A stretch of DNA of 63,705 nt from an uncultured Actinomycetes bacterium (GTDB lineage: Bacteria; Actinomycetota; Thermoleophilia; Solirubrobacterales; Solirubrobacteraceae): the NCBI GenBank assembly GCA_937888775.1, contig CALAQT010000215.1, positions 1 to 63,705 of the forward strand, written 5' to 3'. A model generated the notes under the pieces. That model was not told the DNA's origin, made no database searches, and saw only the letters and a program-made list of their open reading frames with translations. The translations under genes were made by a program, and so were the position numbers. Positions 19,067-29,232 of this stretch are shown in pieces (the first letter of the stretch is position 1; each line of letters starts with the position of its first letter).

Positions 19067-20686
19067 TCAGAAGGTCGGCTTGTAATCGCCGAACACGTCG
19101 CGCATCGCGCTGCAGACCTCACCCATCGAGCAGCGGCCCTTCAGCGCCTGGCGCAGGACCGGCAGCAGGTTGTCGGTGCCGCGCGCACTCGCGCGCACCT
19201 CCTCCAGCCGGCGCTGCACGAGCTCAGCGTCGCGGTCGGCCTTGAACGCTTTCAGGCGCTGCACCTGCTCGCGCTCTGACTCGGGGTCGACGCGCAGGAT
19301 GTCGGGCACCTCGGGGCTGTCCTGTACGAACTTGTTGACCCCGACGACGATGTCCTGCTCGGTGCGATAGCGCTCGTGGTAGCCGAACGCCGACTCCTCG
19401 ATCTCGTTCTTCATGAAGTCGATCGCCTGGACCGAGCCCCCCAGCTCGTCGACCTTGGCGATCAGCTCACCGGCGCGCGCCTCGATCTCGTCGGTCAGCG
19501 CCTCGACGAAGTAGGACCCCGCGAACGGGTCGACCGTATCGGCGGCGCCCGACTCATAGCCGATCACCTGCTGGGTACGCAGCGCGATCCTGGCCGCGCG
19601 CTCGGTGGGCAGCGCCAGCGCCTCGTCAAAGCCGTTGGTGTGCAGCGATTGCGTGCCGCCGCAGACCGCGGCGAAGCCCTGCAGCGCCACCCGGACGATG
19701 TTGTTCTCCGGCTGCTGGGCGGTCAGCGTGACGCCGCCGGTCTGAGTGTGGAAGCGCAGCTTCCACGAGCGCTTGTCCTGCGCGCCGAAGCGCTCGCGCA
19801 TGATCTCGGCCCACATCCGCCGGGCGGCGCGGAACTTGGCCACCTCCTGGAAGACGTTGTTATGCCCATTGAAGAAGAACGCCAGCCGTGGCCCGAACCG
19901 GTCGATCTCCAGCCCGGCGTCGAGCGCCGCCTGAACGTAGGCGATCCCGTTGGCCAGCGTGAACGCGACCTCCTGGATCGCCGAGCAACCCTTCTCACGG
20001 AAGTGGTAGCCGCTGATCGAGATCGTGTTCCACTTCGGCACGCGCTCGTTGCAGTACGCGAACAGATCGGTGGTGAGGCGGATCGCTCCTTGTGGTGGGT
20101 AGATGAAGTTCCCGCGCGCGATGTACTCCTTGAGAATGTCGTTCTGCGTCGTGCCGCGCAGCGCCTCGGCGGAGACCCCCTGCTCCTCGCCGACGAGCTC
20201 GTAGAGCAGCAGCAGCACACTCGCCGGCGCGTTGATCGTCATCGAGGTCGAGACCTGGTCCAACGGGATCTGATCAAACGCGGTGCGCATGTCGTCGATC
20301 GTGTCGATCGCCACGCCCGTGCGGCCGACCTCGCCCAGGCATCGAGGGTCGTCGGAGTCCAGGCCGAGCTGGGTCGGCAGGTCAAACGCCATCGACAGGC
20401 CCGTGGACCCGTTCTCCAGCAGGTAGTGGTAACGCTCGTTTGACTCCTTGGCGCTGGCGTAGCCCGCGTACTGGCGCATCGTCCATAGCTGCTTGCGATA
20501 CATGTCGCGGTGCACGCCACGCGTGTACGGATACTCGCCGGGCTCGCCGAGGCGCTCGCCGAGACCCTCCGGCAGGTCCGTCTCGTCGTAAAGCGGCTTG
20601 ACCTCGATGCCTGAGTCGGTGAACCGGCGCGGGTCGTCGGGCCCGACGAGCGGCGCGATCGTCTGACGCTCTGGGGTGGTGGCCAT
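19067..20686 (-). CDS. Methylmalonyl-CoA mutase family, catalytic subunit only
   Basis: This 539-aa protein covers the TIM-barrel acyl-CoA-binding domain of adenosylcobalamin-dependent mutases, which interconvert methylmalonyl-CoA and succinyl-CoA. Signatures are [56 protein letters not shown] and [20 protein letters not shown]. The C-terminal cobalamin-binding domain (DxHxxG) is absent, so a separate B12-binding subunit is needed, as in archaeal or isobutyryl-CoA mutases. The ATG at 20686 follows an AGGAG site. Carboxylase and sucCD genes in the window favour methylmalonyl-CoA, but other acyl-CoA mutases remain possible. Confidence 0.9.
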   Translation of the reverse strand: MATTPERQTIAPLVGPDDPRRFTDSGIEVKPLYDETDLPEGLGERLGEPGEYPYTRGVHRDMYRKQLWTMRQYAGYASAKESNERYHYLLENGSTGLSMAFDLPTQLGLDSDDPRCLGEVGRTGVAIDTIDDMRTAFDQIPLDQVSTSMTINAPASVLLLLYELVGEEQGVSAEALRGTTQNDILKEYIARGNFIYPPQGAIRLTTDLFAYCNERVPKWNTISISGYHFREKGCSAIQEVAFTLANGIAYVQAALDAGLEIDRFGPRLAFFFNGHNNVFQEVAKFRAARRMWAEIMRERFGAQDKRSWKLRFHTQTGGVTLTAQQPENNIVRVALQGFAAVCGGTQSLHTNGFDEALALPTERAARIALRTQQVIGYESGAADTVDPFAGSYFVEALTDEIEARAGELIAKVDELGGSVQAIDFMKNEIEESAFGYHERYRTEQDIVVGVNKFVQDSPEVPDILRVDPESEREQVQRLKAFKADRDAELVQRRLEEVRASARGTDNLLPVLRQALKGRCSMGEVCSAMRDVFGDYKPTF

Positions 20687-20849
20687 ATCTCCTAGGAGGT
20701 TACCGGCGACCAGGATCACAGGCACGCGCCGCACCTGGAAGGAATCCGTCCTCGCGGGGGTCCAGACCCTGACCGCCTGTATCACAGCGGCCGGCACGGA
20801 CTCAGTCAAGCTGCAGGCCTGCGCCGTCAAGTTTAAGCAATAGCCACCA

Positions 20850-20981
20850 TCAGGCGGCCGGCCAAGCCGAGACTGCGCCGACCAGCCGATGCAGCCCGGC
20901 GGCCAGGTCGGCCAGCTCGGGCGGCCGGCCCTGCTTCAGCGCGGGCGGCCGCGCGGTACGGCGAGAACCGAACAGCGACAT
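20850..20981 (-). CDS. Candidate 43-aa small protein
   Basis: An ATG at 20981 with a good GAGGAG ribosome site seven bases upstream opens a 43-residue frame ([20 protein letters not shown], later [19 protein letters not shown]). It is followed 163 bases later on the same strand by the mutase gene. The sequence is Arg/Pro-rich then amphipathic. I know of no family; support is the ribosome site, position and lack of overlap with another gene. Confidence 0.35.
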   Translation of the reverse strand: MSLFGSRRTARPPALKQGRPPELADLAAGLHRLVGAVSAWPAA

Positions 20982-21023
20982 ACCCGCTCCTCAGAGGTTG
21001 GACAACTGCTCAGCCCTACCTCG

Positions 21024-21060
21024 GAGGTATCGCCCGCTTCGGACGGGCGCGAGATACCTC
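21024..21060 (-). terminator. Hairpin after the amino-acid ABC operon
   Basis: GAGGTATC (21024-21031) followed by GCCCG pairs with CGGGC (21044-21048) and GATACCTC (21053-21060), with a four-base bulge and a seven-base loop. It lies about 60 bases beyond the ATPase stop, a plausible transcript end for the three-gene transporter. Confidence 0.5.
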
Positions 21061-21117
21061 AAACTGGAGATGTCAGTGGTGGCCGCGATAGCCGCGATGG
21101 CCTTTCCGGCCGAGCGC

Positions 21118-21882
21118 CTACAGGACCTTGCGCAGGAACTCGCGCGTGCGCTCATGCTTGGGCGCGCCCAGAACCTGCGCGGGCGGACCGGACTCCACCA
21201 CCACGCCGGCGTCCATGAACACGACCGAGTCGGCGACCTCGCGCGCAAAGCCGATCTCATGCGTGACGACGATCATCGTCATGCCGTCGTGCGCCAGCTG
21301 GCGCATCGCGTCCAGCACGTCGCCGACGAGTTCCGGGTCAAGCGCCGACGTAGGCTCGTCGAATAGCATCAGCTTCGGTTGCATCGCCAGCGCGCGGGCG
21401 ATCGCGACGCGCTGCTGCTGTCCTCCGGACAGCGCCACCGGGTACACGTCGAGCTTGTCGGACAGGCCCACCCGTCCGAGCATCTGCCGGCCGCGGTCGC
21501 GCGCCTCCGAGCGTGAGACCTTCAGGGCCCGAGTCGGCGCCAGCGTCACGTTCTCCAGCGCGGTCATGTGGGGGAACAGGTTGAAATGCTGGAACACCAT
21601 CCCGATCTCGGCCCGTTTGCGGGCGACTTCACGCTCGTGGAGCTCGTGCAGCCTGTCGCCGGCCTCGCGGTAGCCGACCAGTTCGCCGTCGACCCACAGC
21701 CGCCCGGAGTTGATCTTCTCCAGATGGTTGATGCAGCGCAGGAAGGTCGACTTCCCTGACCCCGATGGTCCCAGCAGGCACATCACCTCGCCTTGGCGCA
21801 CCTCGAGATCGATCCCTTTCAGGACCTCCAGGCGCCCGAAGCGCTTGTGGACAGCTTCGGCTTTGACCATCACGTCAGTCAT
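21118..21882 (-). CDS. Amino-acid ABC transporter, ATP-binding protein
   Basis: This 254-aa ATPase energises import by the adjacent permease and binding protein. Walker A is [11 protein letters not shown], the Q-loop is in [11 protein letters not shown], the ABC signature is LSGGQQQR, Walker B is LMLFDEP and the switch His is in VVTHEIGFA. The FNLFPHMT and [12 protein letters not shown] patterns are typical of the GlnQ/polar-amino-acid subfamily. The ATG at 21882 overlaps the permease stop by four bases; a longer frame to 21915 lies inside the permease. Confidence 0.95.
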   Translation of the reverse strand: MTDVMVKAEAVHKRFGRLEVLKGIDLEVRQGEVMCLLGPSGSGKSTFLRCINHLEKINSGRLWVDGELVGYREAGDRLHELHEREVARKRAEIGMVFQHFNLFPHMTALENVTLAPTRALKVSRSEARDRGRQMLGRVGLSDKLDVYPVALSGGQQQRVAIARALAMQPKLMLFDEPTSALDPELVGDVLDAMRQLAHDGMTMIVVTHEIGFAREVADSVVFMDAGVVVESGPPAQVLGAPKHERTREFLRKVL

Positions 21883-22805
21883 GGCCGCCCACCTCCACCT
21901 CCCATGCCGAGCCATCGGCCGCGCATCGTCGCCCGCTCCGCGCGTGAGAAGCCGCGGCCGAAGCGGCGCTCGATGAAGTACTGCCCCACGTACAGCACGC
22001 TGGTCATCGCCAGATACCAGATGCTGGCGACGATCAGCAGCGGGATCGTCTTGAAGTTGACGTCGTAGATCTCCTGGACGGAGTACAGCAGTTCGGCGTA
22101 GGCCACGACGCTGACCAGCGAGGTGTTCTTGAGCATCGAGATCGTCTCGTTGCCGGTCGGCGGCAGGATCACCCGCATCGCCTGGGGCAGCACGATCTGG
22201 CGCATCGTCTGCAGCCGCGTCAGTCCGAGCGACATCGCCGCCTCGGTCTGACCCTCGGGCACCGAGATGATCCCGGCGCGGACGATCTCAGCCATATACG
22301 CGCCCTCGTTGAGACCGAGGCCGAGCAGCGCCGCCACGAACGTCGTGATCAGCGTGTTGGCATGCGCGTGGATCAGCGCCGGTCCGAACGGGATTCCGAG
22401 CGAGATGACCGGGAACAGCGCGGCGATGTTGTACCAGAACAGGATCTGGACGAGCAGCGGTGTCCCGCGGAAGAACCAGATGTAGAGCCAGCTCGCGCCC
22501 GAGACGATTGGATTGGGCGACAGGCGCATCACCGCCACCACGATGCCCAGCACGATCCCGATCGCCATCGAGATCACCGTCAGGTAGATCGTCGCCAGCA
22601 TCCCGTTGAGGACGCGGGAATCGAACAGGTATTGGCCGACGATCTGCCAGTGAAAGCCCTTGTCGTTGACGACGGTCCGCACGAACGAGGCGGCCACCAC
22701 GAGGATGATCACCGTCGCGACCCACCGCCCGGGACGGCGAACCGGGACGGCCCGAATCTCCTCGGGCCGCCCGGTGCCTGCGTCTGATGGCTCGGAGGTG
22801 CTCAC
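21879..22805 (-). CDS. Amino-acid ABC transporter, permease
   Basis: This 308-aa inner-membrane permease starts at a GTG at 22805. A 30-residue charged N-terminus precedes the first helix ([15 protein letters not shown]). The core has [19 protein letters not shown] and the EAA loop [29 protein letters not shown], which docks the ATPase and marks the His/Glu/Gln/Arg/opine family. One permease gene suggests a homodimeric channel. It sits 21 bases after the binding-protein stop and overlaps the ATPase gene. Confidence 0.95.
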   Translation of the reverse strand: MSTSEPSDAGTGRPEEIRAVPVRRPGRWVATVIILVVAASFVRTVVNDKGFHWQIVGQYLFDSRVLNGMLATIYLTVISMAIGIVLGIVVAVMRLSPNPIVSGASWLYIWFFRGTPLLVQILFWYNIAALFPVISLGIPFGPALIHAHANTLITTFVAALLGLGLNEGAYMAEIVRAGIISVPEGQTEAAMSLGLTRLQTMRQIVLPQAMRVILPPTGNETISMLKNTSLVSVVAYAELLYSVQEIYDVNFKTIPLLIVASIWYLAMTSVLYVGQYFIERRFGRGFSRAERATMRGRWLGMGGGGGRP

Positions 22806-22826
22806 CTCAGAGCGGCAGTCTGACCG

Positions 22827-23771
22827 CTAACTGGTCGCTCCGTTGATGGCCGGCTTTGTGATCGCGCCGCTCTGCACGCCCCAGTGGGCCAGGATCGAGG
22901 AATAGGTGCCGTTCTTCATCAGCACCTCGAGCGCCGCGAGCAGCGGCTTGGTCAGGCCGCTGGTCTTCGGCACGGCGAGGCCGTAGGGCGCCGTGCCGTA
23001 CGTCTGGCCGACCAGCTTGAACGTCCCGCCGGACTGCTTGACCTGGTAGGCGGCGACGGGCGAGTCGGCCATCGAGATCTGCGCGCGTCCGCTGGACAGC
23101 GCCAGGTTGGCCGCGCTCTGGGTCGGGAAAACGAGCACGTTGACCGCCGGCTTTCCGGCCGTCTTGCACTTGGCGCTCTGCGCCTTGGCGTCGGACTCCT
23201 CGGTGGTGCCACTCTCAACCGACACGGATTTCCCGCACAGGTCGGCCAGGCCGCTGACCGATGCCCCGCCCTGAGCCTTGGTGAAGAACGACGTGCCGGC
23301 CTCGAAATAGTCGACGAAGTCGACCGTCTTCTCACGCACCTTGGTGTCGGTGAACGAGGAGGCCCCCATGTCGTACTTTCCGGCCGCCAACCCAGGGATG
23401 ATCGTGTCGAAGGTCGCGTTGACGACGTTGGCCTTGAGCCCCATCACGGCGGCCAGCGCTTTGGACAGGTCGGCGTCCATCCCGACGACGGTCTTGCCGT
23501 CTGGGCCGATGAACTCGTTCGGCGCGTAGCTGGCGTCGGCCGCCACCGTCAGCGTGCCCTTGGACTTGATCGCCGCCGGGACCTTGGCGACCACCGCGGG
23601 ATTGGCGCCGGACGCAGCCGAAGTCGAGGCCGAGGTCGAGCTCGAACCGCCGCTGCTCGCCGACGATGACGAAGACGAGGACGAGGACGACGAACTGCTC
23701 CCGCACCCCGCGATCGCCGCTACGCAGATCAGCGCCACCGGAGCGGCAAGCCAGCTTCTGCTTGTACGCAT
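22827..23771 (-). CDS. Amino-acid ABC transporter, substrate-binding lipoprotein
   Basis: This 314-aa protein has a lipoprotein signal (LICVAAIAGC, lipobox Cys near residue 23). A run of 13 serines and a Ser/Thr/Gly/Ala linker tether the domain to the membrane. The mature part has the family-3 pattern SKGTLTVAADASYAPNEF, VGMDADLSKALAAVMG and FDTIIPGLAAGKYDM. The ligand is an amino acid or related polar compound that cannot be specified. It is the first gene of the operon and diverges from the moaD-moaE fusion across 156 bases. Confidence 0.93.
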   Translation of the reverse strand: MRTSRSWLAAPVALICVAAIAGCGSSSSSSSSSSSSSASSGGSSSTSASTSAASGANPAVVAKVPAAIKSKGTLTVAADASYAPNEFIGPDGKTVVGMDADLSKALAAVMGLKANVVNATFDTIIPGLAAGKYDMGASSFTDTKVREKTVDFVDYFEAGTSFFTKAQGGASVSGLADLCGKSVSVESGTTEESDAKAQSAKCKTAGKPAVNVLVFPTQSAANLALSSGRAQISMADSPVAAYQVKQSGGTFKLVGQTYGTAPYGLAVPKTSGLTKPLLAALEVLMKNGTYSSILAHWGVQSGAITKPAINGATS

Positions 23772-23927
23772 AGCTACTCCTCCTTCTCTAGATCACCCAG
23801 AACCTGGCCGCAGGATAGGCAACAAATCGTTTACGAGCACAAACCGCTAACCGCGGCCCAACACACCGGGGCGGGTACCGGATCAGCGGGCACAGGCCCA
23901 ACCCTCCGGCTGGATAGCCTTGAGCAG

Positions 23928-24557
23928 ATGCAGGTGCGCGTTGCACTATTCGCCGGTCTCCGCGAGCGAGCGGGTTCCGCTGAGCTGGCCCTGGAGCTAC
24001 CGGAGGGCGCCAGCGTCGGCGACGCCCTGGCCCGGCTGAGCGGGCTGACCGAGGGCGTGCCGGTGGTGCTGGCCGTCAACCGCGAATACGCCCACGACGG
24101 CGACATCCTCCAGGCCGGAGACGAGCTGGCGCTGATCCCGCCCGTGTCCGGCGGCTCAGTCGGCGTCGTCCATGCACGGGTGACCGGCGAGCCACTGTTG
24201 CTCGATCCCCTGGTGGAGCGCGTGCGCGATCCTCGCGCTGGGGCGGTGGTCACCTTCTCCGGGGTAACGCGCCAGGTGTCCGAGCTTGACTACGAGGCCT
24301 ACCGCTCGATGGCCGAGACCAAGATCGCCGAGATCGTCAGCGCGGCGATCGAGCGACATTCGCTGTGCGCCGCGGCGGCCGAACACCGCGTCGGGGTGGT
24401 GGCACTGTCGGAGGCGTCGGTGATCGTCGCGGCCTCCGCGCCCCACCGTGGGCAGGCCTTCGACGGCGCCCGGGAGATCATCGATCAGATCAAGGCCCAG
24501 GCGCCGATCTGGAAGAAGGAAGAGGGCCAGTGGGTGACCGGCGTGACACCGGGCTGA
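23928..24557 (+). CDS. moaX: MoaD-MoaE fusion, molybdopterin synthase
   Basis: This 209-aa protein joins both subunits of molybdopterin synthase, which adds two sulfurs to cyclic pyranopterin phosphate in molybdenum cofactor synthesis. Residues 1-76 are MoaD-like (beta-grasp) and end PPVSGG, the Gly-Gly whose free carboxylate normally carries sulfur. Residues 77-209 are MoaE-like with GAVVTFSGVTR, a PHRGQAF segment and the catalytic Lys region PIWKKEEG. In mycobacterial MoaX the fusion is cleaved after the Gly pair to free the MoaD tail; the same is inferred here. No other moa gene is in the window. Confidence 0.92.
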   Translation: MQVRVALFAGLRERAGSAELALELPEGASVGDALARLSGLTEGVPVVLAVNREYAHDGDILQAGDELALIPPVSGGSVGVVHARVTGEPLLLDPLVERVRDPRAGAVVTFSGVTRQVSELDYEAYRSMAETKIAEIVSAAIERHSLCAAAAEHRVGVVALSEASVIVAASAPHRGQAFDGAREIIDQIKAQAPIWKKEEGQWVTGVTPG

Positions 24558-24721
24558 CTGGAGAACTCGACCTGGCTACTTCACCATCAGCGCGACGTGG
24601 CGGGGGCCGAGCGCCCAGCCACAGCGTCGCGAAGATCGGCCTCAGCTTGACTCCCTCGTTCGACGGTTAAACGGGCCTATGGAGCTTATCGCCGCGCACC
24701 GGGGCCCCGGGCCGCTGTAGA

Positions 24722-25678
24722 TTGCTCACCGTGCCCACTTGTCTTGTCACCGGCGGCGCCGGATTTCTCGGCTCTCATCTCTGCGATGAGCTGCTCCAGC
24801 GCGGTCATCGCGTGATCTGCGTGGACAACTTCGAAACGGGCTCGCTGGCCAACATCGAGCACATCCGCACGGACAAGTTCACCTGTCTGAACCGCGACAT
24901 CATCGAGCCCTACTTCGTGGCCGAGCCGATCGACTTCGTCTACCACCTGGCCTCGCCGGCCTCGCCGATCGACTATCTACGCCTGCCGCTGCACACCCTG
25001 AAGGTCGGCTCATACGGAACCCACCACACACTCGGGCTGGCCAAGCTCCACCGCGCCCGGTTCTTGACCGCTTCGACCAGCGAGGTCTACGGCGACCCGA
25101 AGATCCACCCCCAACCCGAGAGCTATTGGGGGCACGTCAATCCGATCGGACCCCGGGGCGTCTACGACGAGGCCAAGCGCTACGCGGAGGCGCTGACGAT
25201 GGCCTACCACCGTCAGCAGGGCGTGGACACCGCGATCGTGCGGATCTTCAACACCTACGGCCCTCGGATGCGCCCCCACGATGGCCGCGCGATCCCCACC
25301 TTCCTGCGGCAGGCGCTCCAGGACCGCCCGATCACGGTCTTCGGGGACGGTTCGCAGACCCGCTCGTTCTGCTATGTCGACGACCTGATCCGCGGCATCA
25401 TTCTGCTGTCCGAGTCCGGCTACCACGACCCGGTCAACATCGGCAACCCGAACGAGTTCACGCTGCTGGAGCTCGCCGAGGCGGTACTCGAGATCACCGG
25501 CTCGGGCTCGGAGATCATCTACGAGGCGCTGCCGACCGACGATCCGCAGGTGCGCCAGCCTGACATCAGCCTCGCCCGGAAGGCGCTCGGCTGGGAACCG
25601 GCGGTCGAGCTGCGCGAAGGGCTGCGTCGCACAATCGACGAATCCGGTCCAGAGGCACTGATCGGTGCAGCCCGCTAG
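24722..25678 (+). CDS. NAD-dependent epimerase/dehydratase, UDP-glucuronate decarboxylase-like
   Basis: This extended short-chain dehydrogenase of about 315-318 aa has the Rossmann motif [28 protein letters not shown], a Ser-Thr active-site strand [12 protein letters not shown], and the YxxxK catalytic pair in [33 protein letters not shown] and [14 protein letters not shown] are hallmarks of UDP-glucuronate decarboxylase (UDP-xylose synthase) rather than UDP-glucose 4-epimerase. The start may be the TTG at 24722 or the GTG at 24731; neither has a clear ribosome site. It precedes a sugar-phosphate transferase gene, fitting nucleotide-sugar supply for exopolysaccharide. Confidence 0.9.
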   Translation: MLTVPTCLVTGGAGFLGSHLCDELLQRGHRVICVDNFETGSLANIEHIRTDKFTCLNRDIIEPYFVAEPIDFVYHLASPASPIDYLRLPLHTLKVGSYGTHHTLGLAKLHRARFLTASTSEVYGDPKIHPQPESYWGHVNPIGPRGVYDEAKRYAEALTMAYHRQQGVDTAIVRIFNTYGPRMRPHDGRAIPTFLRQALQDRPITVFGDGSQTRSFCYVDDLIRGIILLSESGYHDPVNIGNPNEFTLLELAEAVLEITGSGSEIIYEALPTDDPQVRQPDISLARKALGWEPAVELREGLRRTIDESGPEALIGAAR

Positions 25679-25776
25679 CGAACGGGTAGTAACTGCCTTG
25701 CAAGGACCTTATTCGTAACTTCGAAGGCCCGATACCGTTTACATCGGTGCGGGCTTGTGTTCCGTCGGTTTGAATC

Positions 25777-27324
25777 GTGGCGATCGAGCAAAACGAAGCG
25801 AGGAGTGTGACGGACGATAGCCACGGCGGTCTCGTCGGACTTCCCCTGCCCGAGCGGGACGTCGGACTTCCCCTGCCCGAGCGGGACGTCAGGCGCAAGC
25901 GGCCGCCGATGCTCTCATTCCTGCTGCGGCTGGAGACGCTGCGATGGGTTGCCCGCGTGCTGTCACTGTTGGTGCTGGACTTCGTCGGCGTCATGGCGGC
26001 GCTGCTGACCGCGCTGCTGGTCAAGCTGACGATCAAGGGGCAGGGAGATCTGGCGCTGGCCTGGAGCCAGACCCGAGCAGCGCTGGCGTTCGCCTACCTG
26101 GTGACCGTGCTGATGTTCGCCCGCGTGGACCTGTACGCCGACCGCCCCCGCCGTCCGGGGCTGGCGAAGATCATCTCCGCCCTGTTCCAGGCCACCGTGA
26201 TCGCGCTCGTGTTCGCGCTGGCCAACGGCGACCATTTCACGAGCTACTACCTGTTCTACGGCTCGCTGTTCTTCGGGACCGTCTACATCGGCACGCTGCG
26301 GGCGTTGTACATGCGGATCACGGGCCGCCTGCTGGAGCAGGCCGGCTACCGCCGCCGGGCGCTGCTGGTCGGATCAGGCAGGCACATCGAGGCCGTCGCG
26401 CACGCGCTCGGCGGTCACCCGCGGACCCGGGTCGACCTGGTCGGCTACATCTCGCTGACCCCCCGCCCGCAGAACGGCCTGCGCTCGCTTGGAACGCTCG
26501 ACCAGCTGCCGGAGATCCTGGCCGCCGAGCGGGTCGGTGAGGTGATCATCGCCGACCCGGACTTCCCCCAGGAGCTCGCGGTCGAACTCGTCGACAGCTG
26601 CCATCAGCGCGGCGTGACGGTGCACGTGGCCCCATCGACGATGGAGATCCTGGTCGACCGGGCCGAGTTCGTGCCGGGTCAGTCGGTACCGCTGTTCACG
26701 CTGCGCCCACCGGTGTTCGACGGCATCGACTACGCGGTCAAGCGTAGCTTCGACCTGGTGCTCTCGACGGTGTCGCTGGTGATCCTGTCACCGATGCTGC
26801 TGGCGATCGCGCTCGCCGTCAAGCTCGGCTCGCAGGGGCCGGTGATCTATCGCTCGATCCGGCCCGGGATGGCCGGCAAGCCGTTTGCCTGCTTCAAGTT
26901 CCGCACGATGCGCGAGCACGCCGACCAGATCCAGGATGACCTGGAGGATCTCAACGAGCTCTCGGGAGCACTTTTCAAGATCCGTCACGACCCCCGGCTT
27001 ACCTTCGCCGGGCGGTTCCTGCGTCGGTTCTCGCTCGACGAGCTCCCGCAATTGGTCAATGTGGTTCGCGGGGAGATGTCGCTGGTCGGTCCGCGACCGC
27101 TGCCTATGCGCGACTTCGAGCGGCTGGAGGAATGGCATAAGAAACGCTACCTCGTGCTGCCAGGGATCACCGGGCTGTGGCAGGTCTCCGGGCGGGCCGA
27201 ACTGGACTTCGACGATCTCGTCCGGCTTGACTTCCTGTACCTTGAGCGCTGGTCGATATTCCTTGACCTGTCGATCCTGTTGCGGACGGTTCCCGCGGTG
27301 CTGAGCCGCCGCGGAGCGTTCTAG
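25777..27324 (+). CDS. Polyprenyl-phosphate sugar phosphotransferase (EPS initiation)
   Basis: This 515-aa membrane enzyme transfers a sugar-1-phosphate from a nucleotide sugar to undecaprenyl phosphate, starting exopolysaccharide repeat units. The N-terminal half has several membrane helices and a nucleotide-binding-like region (RRRALLVGSGRHIEAVAHAL). The C-terminal catalytic domain has KRSFDLVLSTVSLVILSP, ACFKFRTM, DELPQLVNVVRGEMSLVGPRP and PGITGLWQVSGR. The GTG at 25777 is used. Its N-terminus carries a perfect 27-bp in-frame tandem duplication (25834-25887). It follows the decarboxylase-like gene by about 100 bases. Confidence 0.93.
   Translation: MAIEQNEARSVTDDSHGGLVGLPLPERDVGLPLPERDVRRKRPPMLSFLLRLETLRWVARVLSLLVLDFVGVMAALLTALLVKLTIKGQGDLALAWSQTRAALAFAYLVTVLMFARVDLYADRPRRPGLAKIISALFQATVIALVFALANGDHFTSYYLFYGSLFFGTVYIGTLRALYMRITGRLLEQAGYRRRALLVGSGRHIEAVAHALGGHPRTRVDLVGYISLTPRPQNGLRSLGTLDQLPEILAAERVGEVIIADPDFPQELAVELVDSCHQRGVTVHVAPSTMEILVDRAEFVPGQSVPLFTLRPPVFDGIDYAVKRSFDLVLSTVSLVILSPMLLAIALAVKLGSQGPVIYRSIRPGMAGKPFACFKFRTMREHADQIQDDLEDLNELSGALFKIRHDPRLTFAGRFLRRFSLDELPQLVNVVRGEMSLVGPRPLPMRDFERLEEWHKKRYLVLPGITGLWQVSGRAELDFDDLVRLDFLYLERWSIFLDLSILLRTVPAVLSRRGAF
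25834..25887 (+). repeat. 27-bp perfect tandem duplication inside the EPS transferase gene
   Basis: Two identical 27-base units (25834-25860 and 25861-25887) encode VGLPLPERD twice. The duplication is in frame, lies before the first membrane helix and shows no base difference between copies, pointing to a recent event. Confidence 0.9.
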
Positions 27325-27420
27325 TCCACCGTTCGCTCGCCGGCCGCGCCGACGACTTCCCGGCGACCCCAAACAGGCCCTAACCTCTCAGTCGCCTCAC
27401 GCCTGTAGGCTCTCGCCTGA

Positions 27421-28134
27421 ATGCCACCGACCGATCGCTTCGTGATCAGCTTCGCTGCTGAGCCTCCGCAGGAGGCGCTGCCTTACGGACGCTGGGCCGA
27501 CACCCTGCGCAGCTACTTCCTGGCCGCCTGCGCGGACATCGACACCGAGGGCGAGCAGCTGGGCGACGTGGGTGAAATCGCCTGGTTTCCTGACCGCACC
27601 TACGGCGGTCGGACCTACGTCCCCGCCGTCGCGCGGACGACCGCGGCCTTCGAGCTGTTCGGATTTGTCTCCTTCAGCGAGGGCTCGGGCGGCCCCGCCG
27701 AGTTCGAGGCACGCGCCGAATTCACCGCCGAACTGGCGGAGTCCCACCCCGACTGGAAGCTCGACCTCAACGACGACGTGATCGGCAACTGGCGCGGAGA
27801 GGAGGGCAAGCTTGCCGAGATGACGCTCGTCTGGGGCGTGCCGCTGATCCCGGGTGGGACGGTCGTCACCGCGGAGCTGGCGAACCTCGCAGTCGATCAG
27901 TGCGACCTGATCGAGGAGCGCTTCACGCTGATCGCGCCTGACAACTACCGCTCGGACTACCTGGAGGTCAAGCTCTGGGGCAAGCGGGGCGACGAGCTTG
28001 CGCGGGAGTCTCTCTACGAGGAGGAGGAGGAAGAAGAAGAAGAAGAAGAAGACGAAGACGAGACCGAAGAGGACGGGGGCGGGACCGTCAATAGCGACGG
28101 TGGCGGCGCCGACCGAGGCGCGGACCGCAGCTAG
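27421..28134 (+). CDS. Conserved protein of unknown function with acidic C-terminal tail
   Basis: This 237-aa soluble protein starts at an ATG at 27421. Its globular part (residues 1-195) has DRFVISFAAEPP, GDVGEIAWFPDRTYGGRTYVPA and SHPDWKLDLNDDVIGNW, with no motif I can link to a family. The C-terminus is an almost pure Glu/Asp tract of about 20 residues encoded by GAG/GAA repeats (28018-28065), followed by a Gly-rich end. It has no signal peptide or membrane helix. It sits downstream of the EPS transferase on the same strand, about 100 bases away. I cannot infer a role. Confidence 0.75.
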   Translation: MPPTDRFVISFAAEPPQEALPYGRWADTLRSYFLAACADIDTEGEQLGDVGEIAWFPDRTYGGRTYVPAVARTTAAFELFGFVSFSEGSGGPAEFEARAEFTAELAESHPDWKLDLNDDVIGNWRGEEGKLAEMTLVWGVPLIPGGTVVTAELANLAVDQCDLIEERFTLIAPDNYRSDYLEVKLWGKRGDELARESLYEEEEEEEEEEEDEDETEEDGGGTVNSDGGGADRGADRS

Positions 28135-28167
28135 CAGCCCGGCCGCGAGGTCAGCCCGGCCCCGAGG

Positions 28168-29232
28168 TCACGCCGGGGCGACGTTCGAGCTGCTTCTCTC
28201 CCGGGTGAGCGCGATCGGCAGCTGCAGGGCCACTTCCTCGTGGGTAAGCGGGTAGTGGCAGGCGGCGATGCCCGTGGCGCCTTTGCGCTCCAGTGGTGGC
28301 TCGTGCACGGAGCAGATCTCCTTGGCCTTCGGACAGCGAGTGTGAAAGCGGCACGCCGACGGCGGGTTGGCCGGGCTCGGGACGTCCCCGGTCAGCAGCT
28401 GGCGCTTACGATGCGCGCCTGAGGGATCGGCGACCGGAACCGCCGATAGCAGCGCACCCGTGTACGGGTGGCGGGGGGAGCTGTAGAGCTCGTCGCTGGG
28501 CGCCAGTTCGACCACCTTGCCCAGGTACATGACCGCCACGCGGTCGCACATGTGCCGCACGACGGACAGGTCGTGGGCGATGAAGATCAGCGTCAGGCCC
28601 ATCTCGCGCTGCAGGCCGCGCAGCAGGTTGAGCACCTGGGCCTGGATCGAGACGTCAAGCGCCGATACCGGCTCGTCGGCCACCAGCAGCTTTGGCTCCA
28701 GCGCGATCGCCCGCGCCACCCCGATCCGCTGGCGCTGGCCGCCGGAGAACTCGTGGGGATAGCGGTTGAAGTGCTCGGGGTTTAGACCGACCCGGTCCAT
28801 CAGCTCCTGCACGCGACGCTTGCGCTCCCCCTTGCCCGTGAGCAGCCCATGGATCACGAACGGGTCGGAGATGATCGAGCCCACGGTCTTGCGGGGGTTC
28901 AGCGACGAGTAGGGGTCCTGAAAGATCATCTGCATATCCCGATGAAGGGCCTTGAGCTTGTCGCCCTTGTGCTTGGCGATGTCCTCGCCAAGGAAGGTGA
29001 CGGTGCCCGAGGTGGGATCGAGCAGCCGGCACAGCAGCCGGGCCGTCGTGCTCTTGCCGCACCCGGTCTCACCCACGATCCCCAGCGTCTCCCCCCGCTT
29101 GACGTCGAACGAGATGCCGTCGACGGCCTTCACGGCGCCAACCTTGCGCTGGAAGAGCACTCCGCGCTTGATCGGAAAGTGCATGACCAAATCCTTCACT
29201 TCGATCAGCGCAGCACTCGTTGTGGCGGTCAT
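28168..29232 (-). CDS. Peptide-type ABC transporter ATPase (OppF/DppF-like)
   Basis: This 354-aa ATPase has Walker [14 protein letters not shown]-loop [11 protein letters not shown], signature [14 protein letters not shown], Walker B LLVADEP and switch His HDLSVVRH. The C-terminal oligopeptide-transporter extension has [14 protein letters not shown] with the four Cys that bind an Fe-S cluster in some homologues. [13 protein letters not shown] at the N-terminus is typical of the F subunit. Its ATG overlaps the D-type ATPase stop by four bases, and it is the last gene of the five-gene operon. Confidence 0.94.
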   Translation of the reverse strand: MTATTSAALIEVKDLVMHFPIKRGVLFQRKVGAVKAVDGISFDVKRGETLGIVGETGCGKSTTARLLCRLLDPTSGTVTFLGEDIAKHKGDKLKALHRDMQMIFQDPYSSLNPRKTVGSIISDPFVIHGLLTGKGERKRRVQELMDRVGLNPEHFNRYPHEFSGGQRQRIGVARAIALEPKLLVADEPVSALDVSIQAQVLNLLRGLQREMGLTLIFIAHDLSVVRHMCDRVAVMYLGKVVELAPSDELYSSPRHPYTGALLSAVPVADPSGAHRKRQLLTGDVPSPANPPSACRFHTRCPKAKEICSVHEPPLERKGATGIAACHYPLTHEEVALQLPIALTRERSSSNVAPA

